The position numbers and the translations under genes are program-made. Shown piece after piece: positions 34,554-45,425 of a DNA stretch of 64,000 bases; within the stretch, counting starts at the first letter, position 1; the number at the start of each line of letters is the position of its first letter. Source of the DNA: Cryptomeria japonica (taxonomy: Eukaryota; Streptophyta; Pinopsida; Cupressales; Cupressaceae); contig NC_081414.1 of the NCBI RefSeq assembly GCF_030272615.1, positions 659,134,292 through 659,198,291 of the forward strand, written 5' to 3'. The notes beneath the pieces were generated by a model. It had not been told where the DNA came from and did not search any database. It saw only the letters and a program-made list of their open reading frames with translations.

Positions 34554-36369
34554 ACAAGTAGAGCAGGAGATGGTAGGATCAGATATGGCAATATGGACAG
34601 GGCTAAAGGAAACAATCTCAAAAGAACAAGATATTCATGATGGACAAAGACTATGCCATTTCTAAAAATAAGAGGACTTGACTATGAGGGAATTACTCAG
34701 GTATGAGTGAGAAGCATCTCCAAGACAGACTAATCATGAAGATAATTGAAAAATGGAGTCGGATATGAGAGTAAGAATAGGGAATGAGGAGTCATTAGAA
34801 AAAGAAAAAAGCACAAGGACTGAATCATATGACATACCTAAAATTATGCAGACTTTTTGGATGAATAACTAAAAGTGGATCTTAATGTGATCTTCCTGGC
34901 ACGTATGATCAATGAGCTGTCAAAAAGCTAGAATATAATCCAATCAAGATGGGCACAAGGAAGATTACAAACAGGATATGTTACAGCTTTATCAGAATAA
35001 GGAAAGCTTCGAACTCAATACAAACATGGCTCACGGGGAAAGGAATAAATCATTGGGTGGTGAGCTATTATGAGGAAGATCTGGAAGGTTATGAAAGCAC
35101 GGCTTTTTCGATCAAGGGATCTTAGTGTTGGGATCAGTTGCTGGCTTGGTAACCATTCAAAGCAGGGTTCAAAATCAGGATAGAGATTTGCTTGATTAGT
35201 AACATCAAAATGGATAAGGCCTTTGTACAAGATGGTTACTATTTAAGACTTTGGATTGCCTTTTTGAAGGCGGTTTAGAAGGTAACATCAGTAAACTCCA
35301 GCTAAGAATAGTATGAGGGAGAAACAAACAGGATGTGTCTTGGAACGTGCAGAGGAAGGAGCATATGGTGAAAATGAAAACATCCATACTCTATCGGAAT
35401 TGGATAAAAAGGTGAGAAGAAAGGAATCCCATCTGTAGTCTGTGAACATATCAACAATGGGATACACTCGATGAAAAAATCTTTTTGGGATTACAAGGTG
35501 TGAGCATAAATAGGAAGCTTGGCTTCGAATTAAAGCATTAAGGAGCAAAGACTGTTCTGATAACATTTCAGTTTTAAGAATGGTTTTCATTTTTGGAGCT
35601 AACTCCAATTGTGAGGAGGAAGCAAGTGAGGAACAATCCAGGAGAGTATACCAGTGTGAAATGATGCTCAGAAAAATGGAAAACACAGTAATTCGAAGTA
35701 TTATTCTCATAATTATAATAAAAAGGGGAAGGATAATCCTGTAGTACCAAGGATAATAGCTTACAGAAAGTGCAACAAATCACATAAGTAGATTTTTACA
35801 AATAGAAGCAGATGGAAAGCAGGTTCGAATGCCATGAAATATTTCAGAAAAACACAGAGAGAAAAGCCATGCATATTTCATAGAAAAGCATTTTTCCTTC
35901 CAGAATCGGTAAGGGATAGCGAACCTGTGCAGAATAACAGATGCAAGGTGAAAGGATTGCGCCCAGCAAGGAAGCCAAGCTTCGAACACCCAAAAAATGC
36001 TCAGAAACGCAACAGATTTCCACAGCGGCTCCATAAAATGAGCCCGAAACTAGCAAAAATGCAGTCAAAGAGCAGGCCGTAAGGAGAAACAGAGGCCCAG
36101 CAATCATTTCGGCACCCAGAACAGTGAAGAGACCAAGATTTTTCTTCCTTCCACGCCCAATTTGAACCCTAGCGGCGCCCAGAAGGATGCAGAGCGAAGT
36201 TTCCAGAAGTCTTGCATATCAAAAGTGAAGAGGCGAAATGAGCTTTTAGGGTTATATTTTCCCCTAAAATATCTTTGAAAAATCATCTCTATTTTCCTTC
36301 ACATTCTTTTCCTTTCTTATGCCACGCAATATGCATGGAGGCAGCATGGTAGAGTTCGCCATGTCTCCT

Positions 36370-36453
36370 AAGTGATTTTTATCACTTTAAAATTTTGTAA
36401 AAATCTTTTGCTTCCTAAGTGATCTTGTATCACTTAGCGCCCCCCCCCCCCCC
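36370..36453. repeat. Short hairpins and a C14 run in E2
   Basis: AAGTGAT/ATCACTT (36370-36387) and CTAAGTGAT/ATCACTTAG (36415-36437) are perfect small inverted repeats. A run of 14 C (36440-36453) follows. Similar AAGTGA hairpins lie in E3. Confidence 0.7.
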
Positions 36454-37837
36454 TTGTAAATTTCTTAGATAGCTATACCTTTTAAAACTCAAAAAATACG
36501 CCCTCAAAGAGATTTAAACAATTGTCGTTTTTTAAAGTTTTTCTTTTTAAAAAATTTATTATTATTTGATCAAACATAGGTTTGATTTTATTTTTATATT
36601 ATATTTAAAAATTAATAAAATATAATAAAAAGATTTTATTTATTAAAGTGTAAATCAACACTTTTATTAAATATATTTTTTATTACATTTTATTATTTAA
36701 TAAATAAAAATAATAAAATTGTCTTATTAAAGTGATTTATTTATTTGTCACTTTAAATAAAACGATTCTATTATCTTTATATTATTAAGACTTTTAAATA
36801 TAAATATAAATAAAGTCAAACAAATGTCTGACCAGATAATAATAATTTTTTTTAAAAAAATCACTTTATTAGATATTTTGTTTGGAGATCAGGGAGGGAT
36901 ATTTTTTGCATTTATGAGGGCTTGCAGGCCTGTCAGAGACATTTCAGGGTCTTTTATGTTGCATTTATGAGGTTTTATGGTTGCAGAATGGATGACTTAG
37001 CCTTTTGGCTCAGGTTTATCCCTTTTCAGATATTTTTGAGGCCCAAAAAGTAGGTTTTTTGAGTTTGCTCGACCTAAAATGAGGAGGTGGAGTCTTCTTG
37101 ATAACTTTAGAAAAAGGCATATATACTGGGAGCCTTCATTTTTGTAAGGGTTCTGATTCATTCATCTTGGAGCAGATTGTAATTTTTTAGTTCTCTCTGC
37201 AAGAAGGGATGTCTTTGTAACACATTTTCAGGAGTTATAAAGCTTGGTGATACCTGTTTGGCAAGGATAATAGCTTGGTTTACTTCTCTACTTCTCATCT
37301 TTCTCTGTTATTGCATCTTCAGGGTTATTCAGTTCTTTGGTGGTTGGCTTTTGCCCCCCTTAAAATTTACATTTCCTTTTGATGCCTTATGCAGAAACAT
37401 ATATACTACTTGCAGGTCATAAGCTGTGTTTTAATGATTAATAGTCTTAGGTTGTGAAAAGGATTTTTCCCTCTTAGGACTGTGATTATCCAGCCTGCTT
37501 ATGAAGCATTGATGCAAGGGTCATGGGTTGTTGGTTAGTGTAAAAAAGGGTTTATTATCACTGTTGTACTGTGTGTCTTTTGCTTTAGTTAGATTTCAAA
37601 AATACCATCTGGTGCAATCACCTTATATTCAAATTTTAGTTTTACATTTTCTCCTCCTTACTCTTTTCCCTGAAGAAATTGTTAGTTCAAGTGCAGAATC
37701 TGAAAAGAACCAGCTTACTCTGGAGGTTCACTCCATTTTTTTTTTAGGCAACCAACAGGCCTAGGAGGGTTCCCATGTGTCACAAGCCTGCTGAGTTGAT
37801 AGCTTAGCAAACAGGGGTGCAGGTTCAAGTGATAACA

Positions 37838-37842
37838 GGCGC
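37838..37842 (+). repeat. TSD GGCGC, right of E2
   Basis: It is identical to 32877-32881. Confidence 0.9.
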
Positions 37843-37924
37843 CTAGCGCCCTGGTCCTTCAGGACCATGGCACCCAGCGCCCTGGTCCCCCAAGACCATG
37901 GCGCCCAGCGCCCTGGTCCCTGGC
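37838..37924 (+). repeat. 31 bp tandem repeat, three units, in the A 5' LTR
   Basis: The units start at 37838, 37869 and 37900. Each reads GGCGCC(T/C)AGCGCCCTGGTCC and then an inverted GG(A)ACC-type half. The 3' LTR at 44397 has a single unit. Confidence 0.88.
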
Positions 37925-38862
37925 CCTATTTTGGGCCCGGTCTCTTGTTGGGCATCGGGTCTTTCAGTTTGCAAATTGGAAAATAATTTTCCTAGGTCGG
38001 CCTAAGGTCGGAAAAATCAATCTCTCAACCCTAATTGACAAGTATATAAACTACTTTTCCTCTCCTAGAAAGGGAGGAAGGAAGAAAATAGACAAGAGCA
38101 AGACGCGGAAGCGATATTCAAACATTCTAACATTCAAGCATTCAAGCATTCCTTCAAGCAATTGAGCATTCTAAGTCTCCATTCAAGGCTAAGTGTTGCA
38201 TTCAAGACAAGGATTCAACCATTGAAGAGGAGATCACTTACAACATATAACATACAACATTCATTACACCTTCGCATGTAAGAATACAAACATTCTTACA
38301 ACAAGGTATCAGTACTTGTTTACATTACAAACATTTACATTTACAGCATTCTCATTTCTTGGTTAATTCCAAAACCAGGGTTTGACCTAAAGGCAAACCC
38401 CTAATCCCTAACCCCCCAATCGTCCTCTCTTTTCTGTGTGTAGGTTGCAGGTACGCGGCTGTAATTGAAGATCTGGAATCCTTGTGCAGAGACGAACAGA
38501 TCCCACTTCGTTTCGCGGATTTTTTGGAGGACCGTGTGTACTCCGGGCGCCATCATCCCGTCAACTTTCGCTCAAATTTGCAGAACAGCATCGTCTCGAC
38601 ATTTTACTGCTAATTCCAGGCATTCCTAGTTCAATCATTCTATCTACATTCTTTACAAAAGAGGGTATCCTTGATGTCTTAACCCTTGAAACTCATTTAA
38701 AATCCAGTCTTGCATTGCGTGGGATTGGATCTTGTGGGTTTCAACCCCTCTTTTGAATGTAAAGTCTCTCCTAAGTGAAAACCGTCAACCCTAGTGACCT
38801 CCCTTCTCTCTCCTTGGAGTTGGGGAGGGAAAACAACTAGGGTTCGATTTTTGCGCTTTACA

Positions 38863-38884
38863 TTTTGGTGAACCCGACGTGAAC
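38863..38884 (+). other. Element A primer-binding region
   Basis: TTTTGGTGAACCCGACGTGA begins right after the 5' LTR. TGG at 38866 fits pairing with a tRNA 3' CCA. I could not assign the tRNA; it is not the iMet type. Confidence 0.6.
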
Positions 38885-39129
38885 ATCCTAATTCTGATTA
38901 TTCATGGTTAGATCTGAAAAAAAAAATATTTGCTTCCTTAATTACATTTCCATGTTTGATCTTTTGGCAAATTTTAGAGGTTGATTGCATAAAAACCCTA
39001 AAATTTCCTTTTTAGTAATTGAGCTTGTGAAATGTTTAATTGTTAATGCTTGTTTCAGATCTACCCTTCTATTGCAAATTGTCAAATCATACTTTAATTT
39101 TGAAAATTAAGTGGTTAAGTGTCAAAACC

Positions 39130-39935
39130 CTCTTGATTCAACCTTTGACCGACGATTTCACTGATCAAAACACCTCCAAATCGGCTGTAACTTTGGATTC
39201 CGCAACAAAATCACAATATCTCTCATCCCTGAAAATTTGGAAAAAAGTTGCGAGGACCATGTGCACCCCGGGCGCCATCATCCCCGACATTTTTTCCGAA
39301 ATTTCGGGAGCTAGATCTTACTGTATTTTTCTGCTAAAATCAAGAATTTTGGCTGATTTTATCAATTATAACACTTTCAAAATTAAAGTCAAAGTTGGTC
39401 TAGTGATTGCTGGGATTAGGGCTTATAATCATTCAAAAATTGTTGAAATTGAAATTTGTGTTAAAACTGTGTTTCTTACAGTCCTAAATCTGAAAAGTGT
39501 GTTGGCATTCATTCGAAATTTCAGTGCTTTATTCAAATTTTTGCAGTTTATGACTTTTGAAATTAAATGTTTAATTGTAACAACTTTGATTTCCGCTTTC
39601 AAAAGTGAATTTTGCATGAAATTGAGTCAACTTTTAAATTTCAAAGCTTGCATTGCTTTCAGTATTCCCTCTAAAATCATAAAATTCAAAATTTCAGTTT
39701 CCCTCTCTTTTTCAAAATTCAAATTCTACGTTTTTCAACAATCTTGGTAGGGTTCAATTTTGAAATTGCAACTTTTATTTGGCCTATCTACAGATCGTAA
39801 AATCACTCATTTTTTTCAGATTAGCTTTAAAATCATCATAACTTTCATCCCTGAAAATTTCGAAAAAAGTTGCGAGGACCGTGTGCACTCCGTTCGCCAC
39901 GGTCCCTGACATTTTTTCCGAAATTTCGAGAGATT
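39130..39935 (+). repeat. Leader duplication in element A with a GC-rich core
   Basis: Two blocks, around 39210-39320 and 39845-39950, share CCCTGAAAATTT, GAAAAAAGTTGCGAGGACC, GTGTGCAC and GACATTTTTTCCGAAATTTC. The core GAGGACCGTGTGCACTCCGG also occurs in each LTR (38526 and 45022). The core contains the self-complementary GTGCAC. Confidence 0.75.
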
Positions 39936-40121
39936 GTCCTGATTGTATTTAACAGCTTAAATCTAGGAGATTGGCTGATTTTATTGAAATTTGCTACCTC
40001 TAAAATTCAAAATCTTCTCTCTCTTTGGTGCATCAGTTTTACAACAATAAGCCCTACTTACACTATTCCCGTTAGACGAAGCCTCAGAATTAAGTCTTTC
40101 CAAGGTTTAATTACTGAGGAG

Positions 40122-41699
40122 ATGGAACCTAATTTGAATGGCCTTTTTAACGAGGACATGGGTAATTCCTCTAATCCTCTTAATGATGAAGAAGCTCTCC
40201 ATGAGGTTTCTGTAGAACAACTTTCGAAATTGGATAACCAATTTGATGATTTTTGACAATGGATGTCTCAAGAATACCCTGATAGTCAAGCTCTTTCATT
40301 AATTGAGGGTCTAAAACGTATGGTTCAAAGTGATAAGAATGGAATTGATATTTTGCGTGGTATTGCACACATTGTGGATTCGAATGTGATGCCTATGAAG
40401 AGTTGTGCCGAAACTTTAGGTTATAAACAACCTCCTACTCAAGTTAATCATTCTATTCCTTTGACAACTCCTATTGCTAGTATACCTACTTTTACATCAA
40501 ACATAATGACTACTTCAATACAAGACATTCCACCTATGATCACCAGTCATGGGGGCAATCCTACTTCTTCAATCAATCCAACTTCTTCATTAATTCCTTC
40601 AATGAGTGTTCCTATTTCATCTCCACAAATAAACGCGACGCAAGGGGGCAATTCGTTTAATCATTCCATTCCTCCTTGTAGTGCTCCTCCTTTCCAATCA
40701 TCTCCTATGACTAACTATCATAGTGTCCCACCACCTTACTCTCAATCAATACCTTCTTTCAATAACATAATACCTCCATCACAATCTAACACGTCTAATA
40801 TGAACTCTTCGACTGAACCGACCATTAACAATCTTGCACAAACTGTCTCTTCTTTACAGCAACAAATTGCCTCTATGAATCAATCTAAGTTTAGTGTGCC
40901 CACATTTGATGTTGCGAGCCCACTTTCTCTTGACATTGTTCGAGCTATTCCCCCTAAACATGTTGAAATCCCGCAGTTGGAGCTTTATAATGGTAGGGGT
41001 GATCCTCTAACACATGTTAAGACCTTTCAAACAATATGTACCGATTTTGCTTATGACCAAAGGTTGCTTGCAAAACTGTTTACTAGAACATTAAGAGATA
41101 AAGCCCTACAATGGTATTGCTCGTTGCCTTCTTATTCTATTACTTCTTTCGAACAACTTGCAAATGCTTTTATTCAACAATTTCAAAACAATATAAGTCC
41201 TAAAGTTACTTTGATTGATTTAATGCATTGTAAACAAGGTGTTAAAGAAAAAGTGATTGATTTCATTGGTAGATATAAGCATTTGTATGCTCAAATTTCT
41301 TTTCCAGTACTTGACAATGATATTCAAAGAATATTTATTTCTAATTTACAAAAAGATATTAGAGAAAAACTTCTGTTTTCTGAGTTTACTTCTTTCCAAC
41401 AGTTGTGCGCAACTCTTCACAATTATCAACTGACTGTGAGTCAAATGGAACAAGCAAATCCTATGGCTCCGAGTGATAAGGGTGATAGTAGTCAACAACC
41501 ATTTGGGAAGTTTAAACCGAACAGAGAGTCCATCAAATTCAATGAAAACATCATCAACAACAATGTGAATGCAGCATCAGGTGTGCCTCCTATTTCTAAG
41601 TTTTTCAAGAAAGAAAGAAAGTTTACTCCTTTGAATGAATCATTGCATAGTATTATGAATAAGTTATGGAACAAAATGTGCTTACTCTCCCTCCTATAA
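40122..41699 (+). CDS. Element A gag, one in-frame stop
   Basis: Met at 40122 (MEPNLNGLFNEDMG) opens the frame. A TGA at 40254-40256 interrupts it, and it continues from 40263 for 478 codons. A Ser/Pro/Gln-rich N-terminal part of about 220 residues is followed by a Retrotrans_gag capsid domain (about residues 230-395 of the 478): QLELYNGRGDPLTHVKTFQ, LRDKALQWYCSLP and EKVIDFIGRYKHL. This pattern is typical of the Tat/Athila side of Ty3/gypsy. The frame ends at 41699, just where the nucleocapsid part is found in the next frame, so a single-base loss near 41668 or a programmed shift separates them. It would form the particle shell. Apart from the TGA it is well preserved, in line with the young LTRs. 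Confidence 0.82.
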
Positions 41700-43087
41700 G
41701 GCAAATAGATCCTGCAAAGATTAATTCACCCTATTTTGATAACAAATCTTTTTGTCAATTTCATCGTCAACCTGGGCATGATACCGAAAAATGTTTTGCT
41801 TTAAAGGGTAAAATTCAAGATTTGATTGATAATAATACTATCTCTGTTTCTGGTATGAATGATAAAGGCAACACATCTGTAGCTCCTCCTAACCAAAATC
41901 TTAAGATTTTTACTGATCCATTACCTTCTCATACCTCTAATGTGATTGAGACTAATGATTCCTCTTTCTCACCTGATAGTCTTGTGTCTATGACTCCGAA
42001 TGTGATTAACTTTGTGGAACAGCAGAAAATCCCTAAAGAACCTTCCATCACATTTGATTCCAGTGAAACTATCAGGGCACCTAATGGTCCTTTATATATA
42101 GTTGCAAAAGTCAAGAATACACCTTGTCGTGGAGTGCTTATTGATCCTTCTTGCATGGTTAATGTCATTACTGAAGAATTTCTTTTTACTTTGCAATTGA
42201 ATCAAGTAATCTATGACAAAACAAATGTGGTTGTGAAATTATTTGATGCATTTTCTTCTCCTGCAATTGGTTCTATTACATTACCTATTGAGGTCCATAA
42301 CAAATCCCTTGATGTGGACTTTGCTATTATTCCATCATCCGAACAATTTCGTGTGAAGCTAGGCTGTCCTTGGCTATCTTCCATGAAAGCTATTGCTTCT
42401 CCTATTCACAAGTGTTTGAAATTTCCCCATAATGGTGAAGTTGTTACTGTCAATCATAGTCTCTTTAAACCAGCTGAAAGAACTTCTAGCGTTCCTATTG
42501 ATTATTTTTGGCCTAAACAATTCCAATCTCTTCCACCGCGGAGTGATCATCTTTTCAAATCCTATCAAAAGTGGAAAAAAGATATGATTCTATCTCTAAG
42601 TGAACCTAGAACACCCAAACTTGATATTCCTATCATTCTTGAGAAGGAAGTTCTTCCTTTGAAAGATAAAACTAATGTCTTTCCTCCAGAAGATTCCCAA
42701 CCCATCCCTATGAATGTGACTATGCCTATATCTAATAAACTTTCTAAAAGTAGACCTATACCTCCTCGTCATGATGGACTTGGTCTCCTTCCTAAACCAA
42801 ATATTCCTCCTTTATATAGAGCAGTTCCTCCTCCTTCCTCTTATGGAGAGAAGAGACCTTCCTCTTCTCCTATTGTTCAACCTAAGAGACCACAACCTAA
42901 ACACCCAAGTGATAAGGATGAGAACATTCCTCCTCCTCAATCCTCTCAACTTCCCGCTAAGACTAGACGAAATCATTCTGCACGTGAACGCCGACGAAAG
43001 CATCGTCTTAAAGCTCAGGCAGCTGCTTCTCAAACTTTGCAATCTCCAAAAACACCTTCAGCTAGTATTATTCCATTTTCTCCTTAG
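41666..43087 (+). CDS. Element A nucleocapsid and protease-like frame
   Basis: It overlaps gag by 34 bases in another frame. Residues 30-43 read CQFHRQPGHDTEKC, the variant knuckle of Tat-type gag, followed by FALKGKIQDLI. A retropepsin-like domain follows (about residues 140-270: GPLYIVAKVKNTPCRGVLID, then LGCPWLSSMKAI). The catalytic triplet at residues 160-162 is DPS where an active enzyme has D-T/S-G, so the domain is probably not catalytic. The tail is Pro-rich and ends in a basic stretch (ARERRRKHRLKAQ). No RT motif follows. I read it as the gag-pro remainder of a polymerase-less element. A Met start at 41666 may be accidental, since the frame should be fused to gag. Confidence 0.78.
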   Translation: MEQNVLTLPPIRQIDPAKINSPYFDNKSFCQFHRQPGHDTEKCFALKGKIQDLIDNNTISVSGMNDKGNTSVAPPNQNLKIFTDPLPSHTSNVIETNDSSFSPDSLVSMTPNVINFVEQQKIPKEPSITFDSSETIRAPNGPLYIVAKVKNTPCRGVLIDPSCMVNVITEEFLFTLQLNQVIYDKTNVVVKLFDAFSSPAIGSITLPIEVHNKSLDVDFAIIPSSEQFRVKLGCPWLSSMKAIASPIHKCLKFPHNGEVVTVNHSLFKPAERTSSVPIDYFWPKQFQSLPPRSDHLFKSYQKWKKDMILSLSEPRTPKLDIPIILEKEVLPLKDKTNVFPPEDSQPIPMNVTMPISNKLSKSRPIPPRHDGLGLLPKPNIPPLYRAVPPPSSYGEKRPSSSPIVQPKRPQPKHPSDKDENIPPPQSSQLPAKTRRNHSARERRRKHRLKAQAAASQTLQSPKTPSASIIPFSP

Positions 43088-43140
43088 CCGAAAATTGAGC
43101 CGAATCTCCTAAACATAAGATTCATGATGGTCTTGATCCC

Positions 43141-43461
43141 GTGCAAGTTAAAGATCCTATTTTTATAAATCTTGATGATGATATAGATGAAAATGTTATT
43201 CATGGTGAAAATGTTACTCATCTTTCTTCTGATAGTGAATATGAATATGTTGATGTTGATAACCATTTATCTAACGAATTTTCTAAAGCACTTATCCTAG
43301 CTCCTAGACAAGAACAACGTGGCGTGGAACATGAACATAGCCCTTGTTTGGATCTTGTGATAACTCCATCTGCTGTGTTGGATGTTCCTCCTCTAGCATG
43401 TTTCCTACCTTCCCGAAATATTGATCAGCAAGATCGGGGGGTGGATGACGTGCTAGACTAG
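43141..43461 (+). CDS. Element A short third frame
   Basis: The 106 codons start MQVKDPIFINLDDD and are acidic, with Asp/Glu-rich beginnings and the end NIDQQDRGVDDVLD. They follow the protease-like frame after 53 bases and in a different frame, so this may be its former continuation. There is no known domain. The remaining 750 bases to the 3' LTR are non-coding. Confidence 0.45.
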   Translation: MQVKDPIFINLDDDIDENVIHGENVTHLSSDSEYEYVDVDNHLSNEFSKALILAPRQEQRGVEHEHSPCLDLVITPSAVLDVPPLACFLPSRNIDQQDRGVDDVLD

Positions 43462-44197
43462 TAACATTACCATAGCAGACTCTCTCCTCCTCTCTTGATA
43501 TCTTTTGTTACTTCTTCTATGTGTTATTCTCATTCTTCTATGTGTTGTCCTTAGTGTTGCCTACTTGAGGACGATGCAAAGCATTGAGATCTCTTTTGGT
43601 CTCTCTCATGTTGACTCAAAAGACACATGTGTTCCCTTCTTCTAGGTGACCTTCCTTGATTGGGGAATGAAGAACAATTATGCATACATATATATGATAT
43701 ACATGAATTATCATACAGCATACTGACCCCGAGGAAAGCGAAGTCACCTTGTGCTTTGTTTTTTGTGTCTATTATCCTTGGGCTTATCTCACACTTGGGG
43801 GCTAAATCCTTGTGATAACGTGTTCCTTTACCTTCTCATTTCCTATATGTATCACTACCTTAAAGCAATCACCCCCGATGAGGCGTGTGCGATCGCTTTA
43901 ACGTAGGGGGGCATACACCCCGTTCATATCTCTTCAAGATACTTGAAAATTTCTTGGTGAACTTAGCTTTGCCTTGAAAATTTTTGATATCTTTCTTGCA
44001 TGACTCATAGTGAGGGGAACCTTACTACTGACAGTCATGGTTCTCCCTCGTGATCTTCCCTTTTACTTTGTCAATAGAAGTCGTAAGATTGTTAGTCCAC
44101 TGGGGGCTTGGTGTATCTTGCCTCCTTGACGTGATGAAAGTCTTTCGATGTTGTTTCCTTGTACTTTACCGGAAGTATGGGCGTACGCTTATACTCC

Positions 44198-44216
44198 CGC
44201 TAAAGTGGGGGCTAAA
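44198..44216 (+). other. Element A polypurine tract
   Basis: CGCTAAAGTGGGGGCTAAA lies directly before TGTAGCG, the 3' LTR start. Confidence 0.75.
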
Positions 44217-45420
44217 TGTAGCGTCCTAAAATTGCGACACTTGCAATTTCGACTGCATTTGGGTCTTCACGATGGCGGCACAACGTTGAACCTGAATGGA
44301 GACCCCGAAACCTGTTTACGACACCAAAAACTGCATCTTTTTGCACCTTGGCCTGATCCCTCCTTGCACCCTGCTGTCCCGGGAGGTGGGACCATGGCGC
44401 CCAGCGCCCTGGTCCCTGGCCCTATTTTGGGCCCGGTCTCTTGTTGGGCATCGGGTCTTTCAATTTGCAAATTGGAAAATAATTTTCCTAGGTCGGCCTA
44501 AGGTCGGAAAAATCAGTCTCTCAACCCTAATTGACAAGTATATAAACTACTTTTCCTCTCCTAGAAAGGGAGGAAGGAAGAAAATAGGCAAGAGCAAGAC
44601 GCGGAAGCGATATTCAAACATTCAAACAATCAAGCATTCAAGCATTCCTTCAAGCAATTGAGCATTCTAAGTCTCCATTCAAGGCTAAGTGTTGCATTCA
44701 AGACAAGGATTCAACCATTGAAGAGGAGATCACTTACAACATTTAACATACAACATTCATTACACCTTCGCATGTAAGAATACAAACATTCTTACAACAA
44801 GGTATCAGTACTTGTTTACATTACAAACATTTACATTTACAGCATTCTCATTTCTTGGTTAATTCCAAAACCGGGGTTTGACCTAAAGGCAAACCCCTAA
44901 TCCCTAACCCCCCAATCGTCCTCTCTTTTCTGTGTGTAGGTTGCAGGTACGCGGCTGTAATTGAAGATCTAGAATCCTTGTGCAGAGACGAACACATCCC
45001 CCTTCGTTTCGCGGATTTTTCGGAGGACCGTGTGCACTCCGGGCGCCATCGTCCTGTCAACTTTCGCTCAAATTTGTAGAACAGCATCGTCTCGACATTT
45101 TACTGCTAATTCCAGGTCCGCAGCTTCATCCCATATCTCTATCTCCATTTACATGCGAATCTTTCTTGCTTCTACATACATTCCTAGTTCAATCATTCTA
45201 TCTACATTCTTTACAAAAGAGGGTATCCTTGATGTCTTAACCCTTGAAACTCATTTAAAATCCAGTCTTGCATTGCGTGGGATTGGATCTTATGGGTTTC
45301 AACCCCTCTTTTGAATGTAAAGTCTCTCCTAAGTGAAAACCGTCAACCCTAGTGACCTCCCTTCTCTCTCCTTGGAGTTGGGGAGGGAAAACAACTAGGG
45401 TTCGATTTTTCCGCTTTACA
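44217..45420 (+). repeat. Element A 3' LTR (uninterrupted)
   Basis: It runs TGTAGCGTCC ... GCTTTACA, 1204 bases. It has a 62-base segment (about 45115-45176) that the 5' LTR lacks and only one 31-base unit. TATATAAA lies near 44540. Confidence 0.92.
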
Positions 45421-45425
45421 CATGT
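45421..45425 (+). repeat. TSD CATGT, right of element A
   Basis: It is identical to 32693-32697. Confidence 0.92.

Larger units (their letters stand above)
32882..37837 (+). mobile_element. E2: 5.0 kb E-family unit with TSD, carrying a host-gene fragment
   Basis: It begins TGTTACCTATTTTTC and ends CAAGTGATAACA, with GGCGC on both sides (32877-32881 and 37838-37842). The uninterrupted target is visible in the 3' LTR of A at 44397-44401. The first 750 bases match E1 and the last part (about 37640-37837) matches E3 55110-54922. The middle differs: it holds a beta-galactosidase fragment (34098-34553), a broken leader-like stretch (35830-36290), and very AT-rich DNA (36480-36870). A TATA-like site near 37120 precedes leader-like sequence, consistent with a plus-strand LTR. 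No gag or pol is present, and only one copy of each end. Confidence 0.9.
32698..38862 (+). repeat. Element A 5' LTR, split by E2
   Basis: The LTR runs TGTAGCGTCC ... GCTTTACA. The parts 32698-32881 and 37843-38862 align with the 3' LTR. It carries TATATAAA near 38043 and CATTC-rich DNA after it. Confidence 0.92.
32698..45420 (+). mobile_element. Element A: Tat-like gag-only LTR retrotransposon
   Basis: CATGT flanks both ends (32693-32697 and 45421-45425). The 5' LTR is 32698-38862, split by E2; the 3' LTR is 44217-45420. Without E2 and its extra TSD both LTRs are 1204 bases, although they differ by two compensating 62-base indels. Over the first 183 aligned bases I count three differences, so the insertion is fairly recent. 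Inside are a long leader, gag, a protease-like frame, a short third frame and a polypurine tract. RT, RNase H and integrase are absent, so it is non-autonomous. Confidence 0.92.

Noticed and set aside
35288-36107. Membrane-like minus-strand frames in E2
   Set aside because: Hydrophobic runs arise from T-rich antisense DNA. Frames overlap one another and none shows a family motif, although a captured first exon cannot be fully excluded.
36440-36453. Run of 14 C as a biological signal
   Set aside because: It may be simple slippage or sequencing noise; there is no structural context beyond nearby small hairpins.
39040-39750. 236-codon open frame in the leader of A
   Set aside because: It is AT-rich (Phe/Leu/Lys/Ser) and includes the duplicated leader block; no domain. 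It is probably open by chance.
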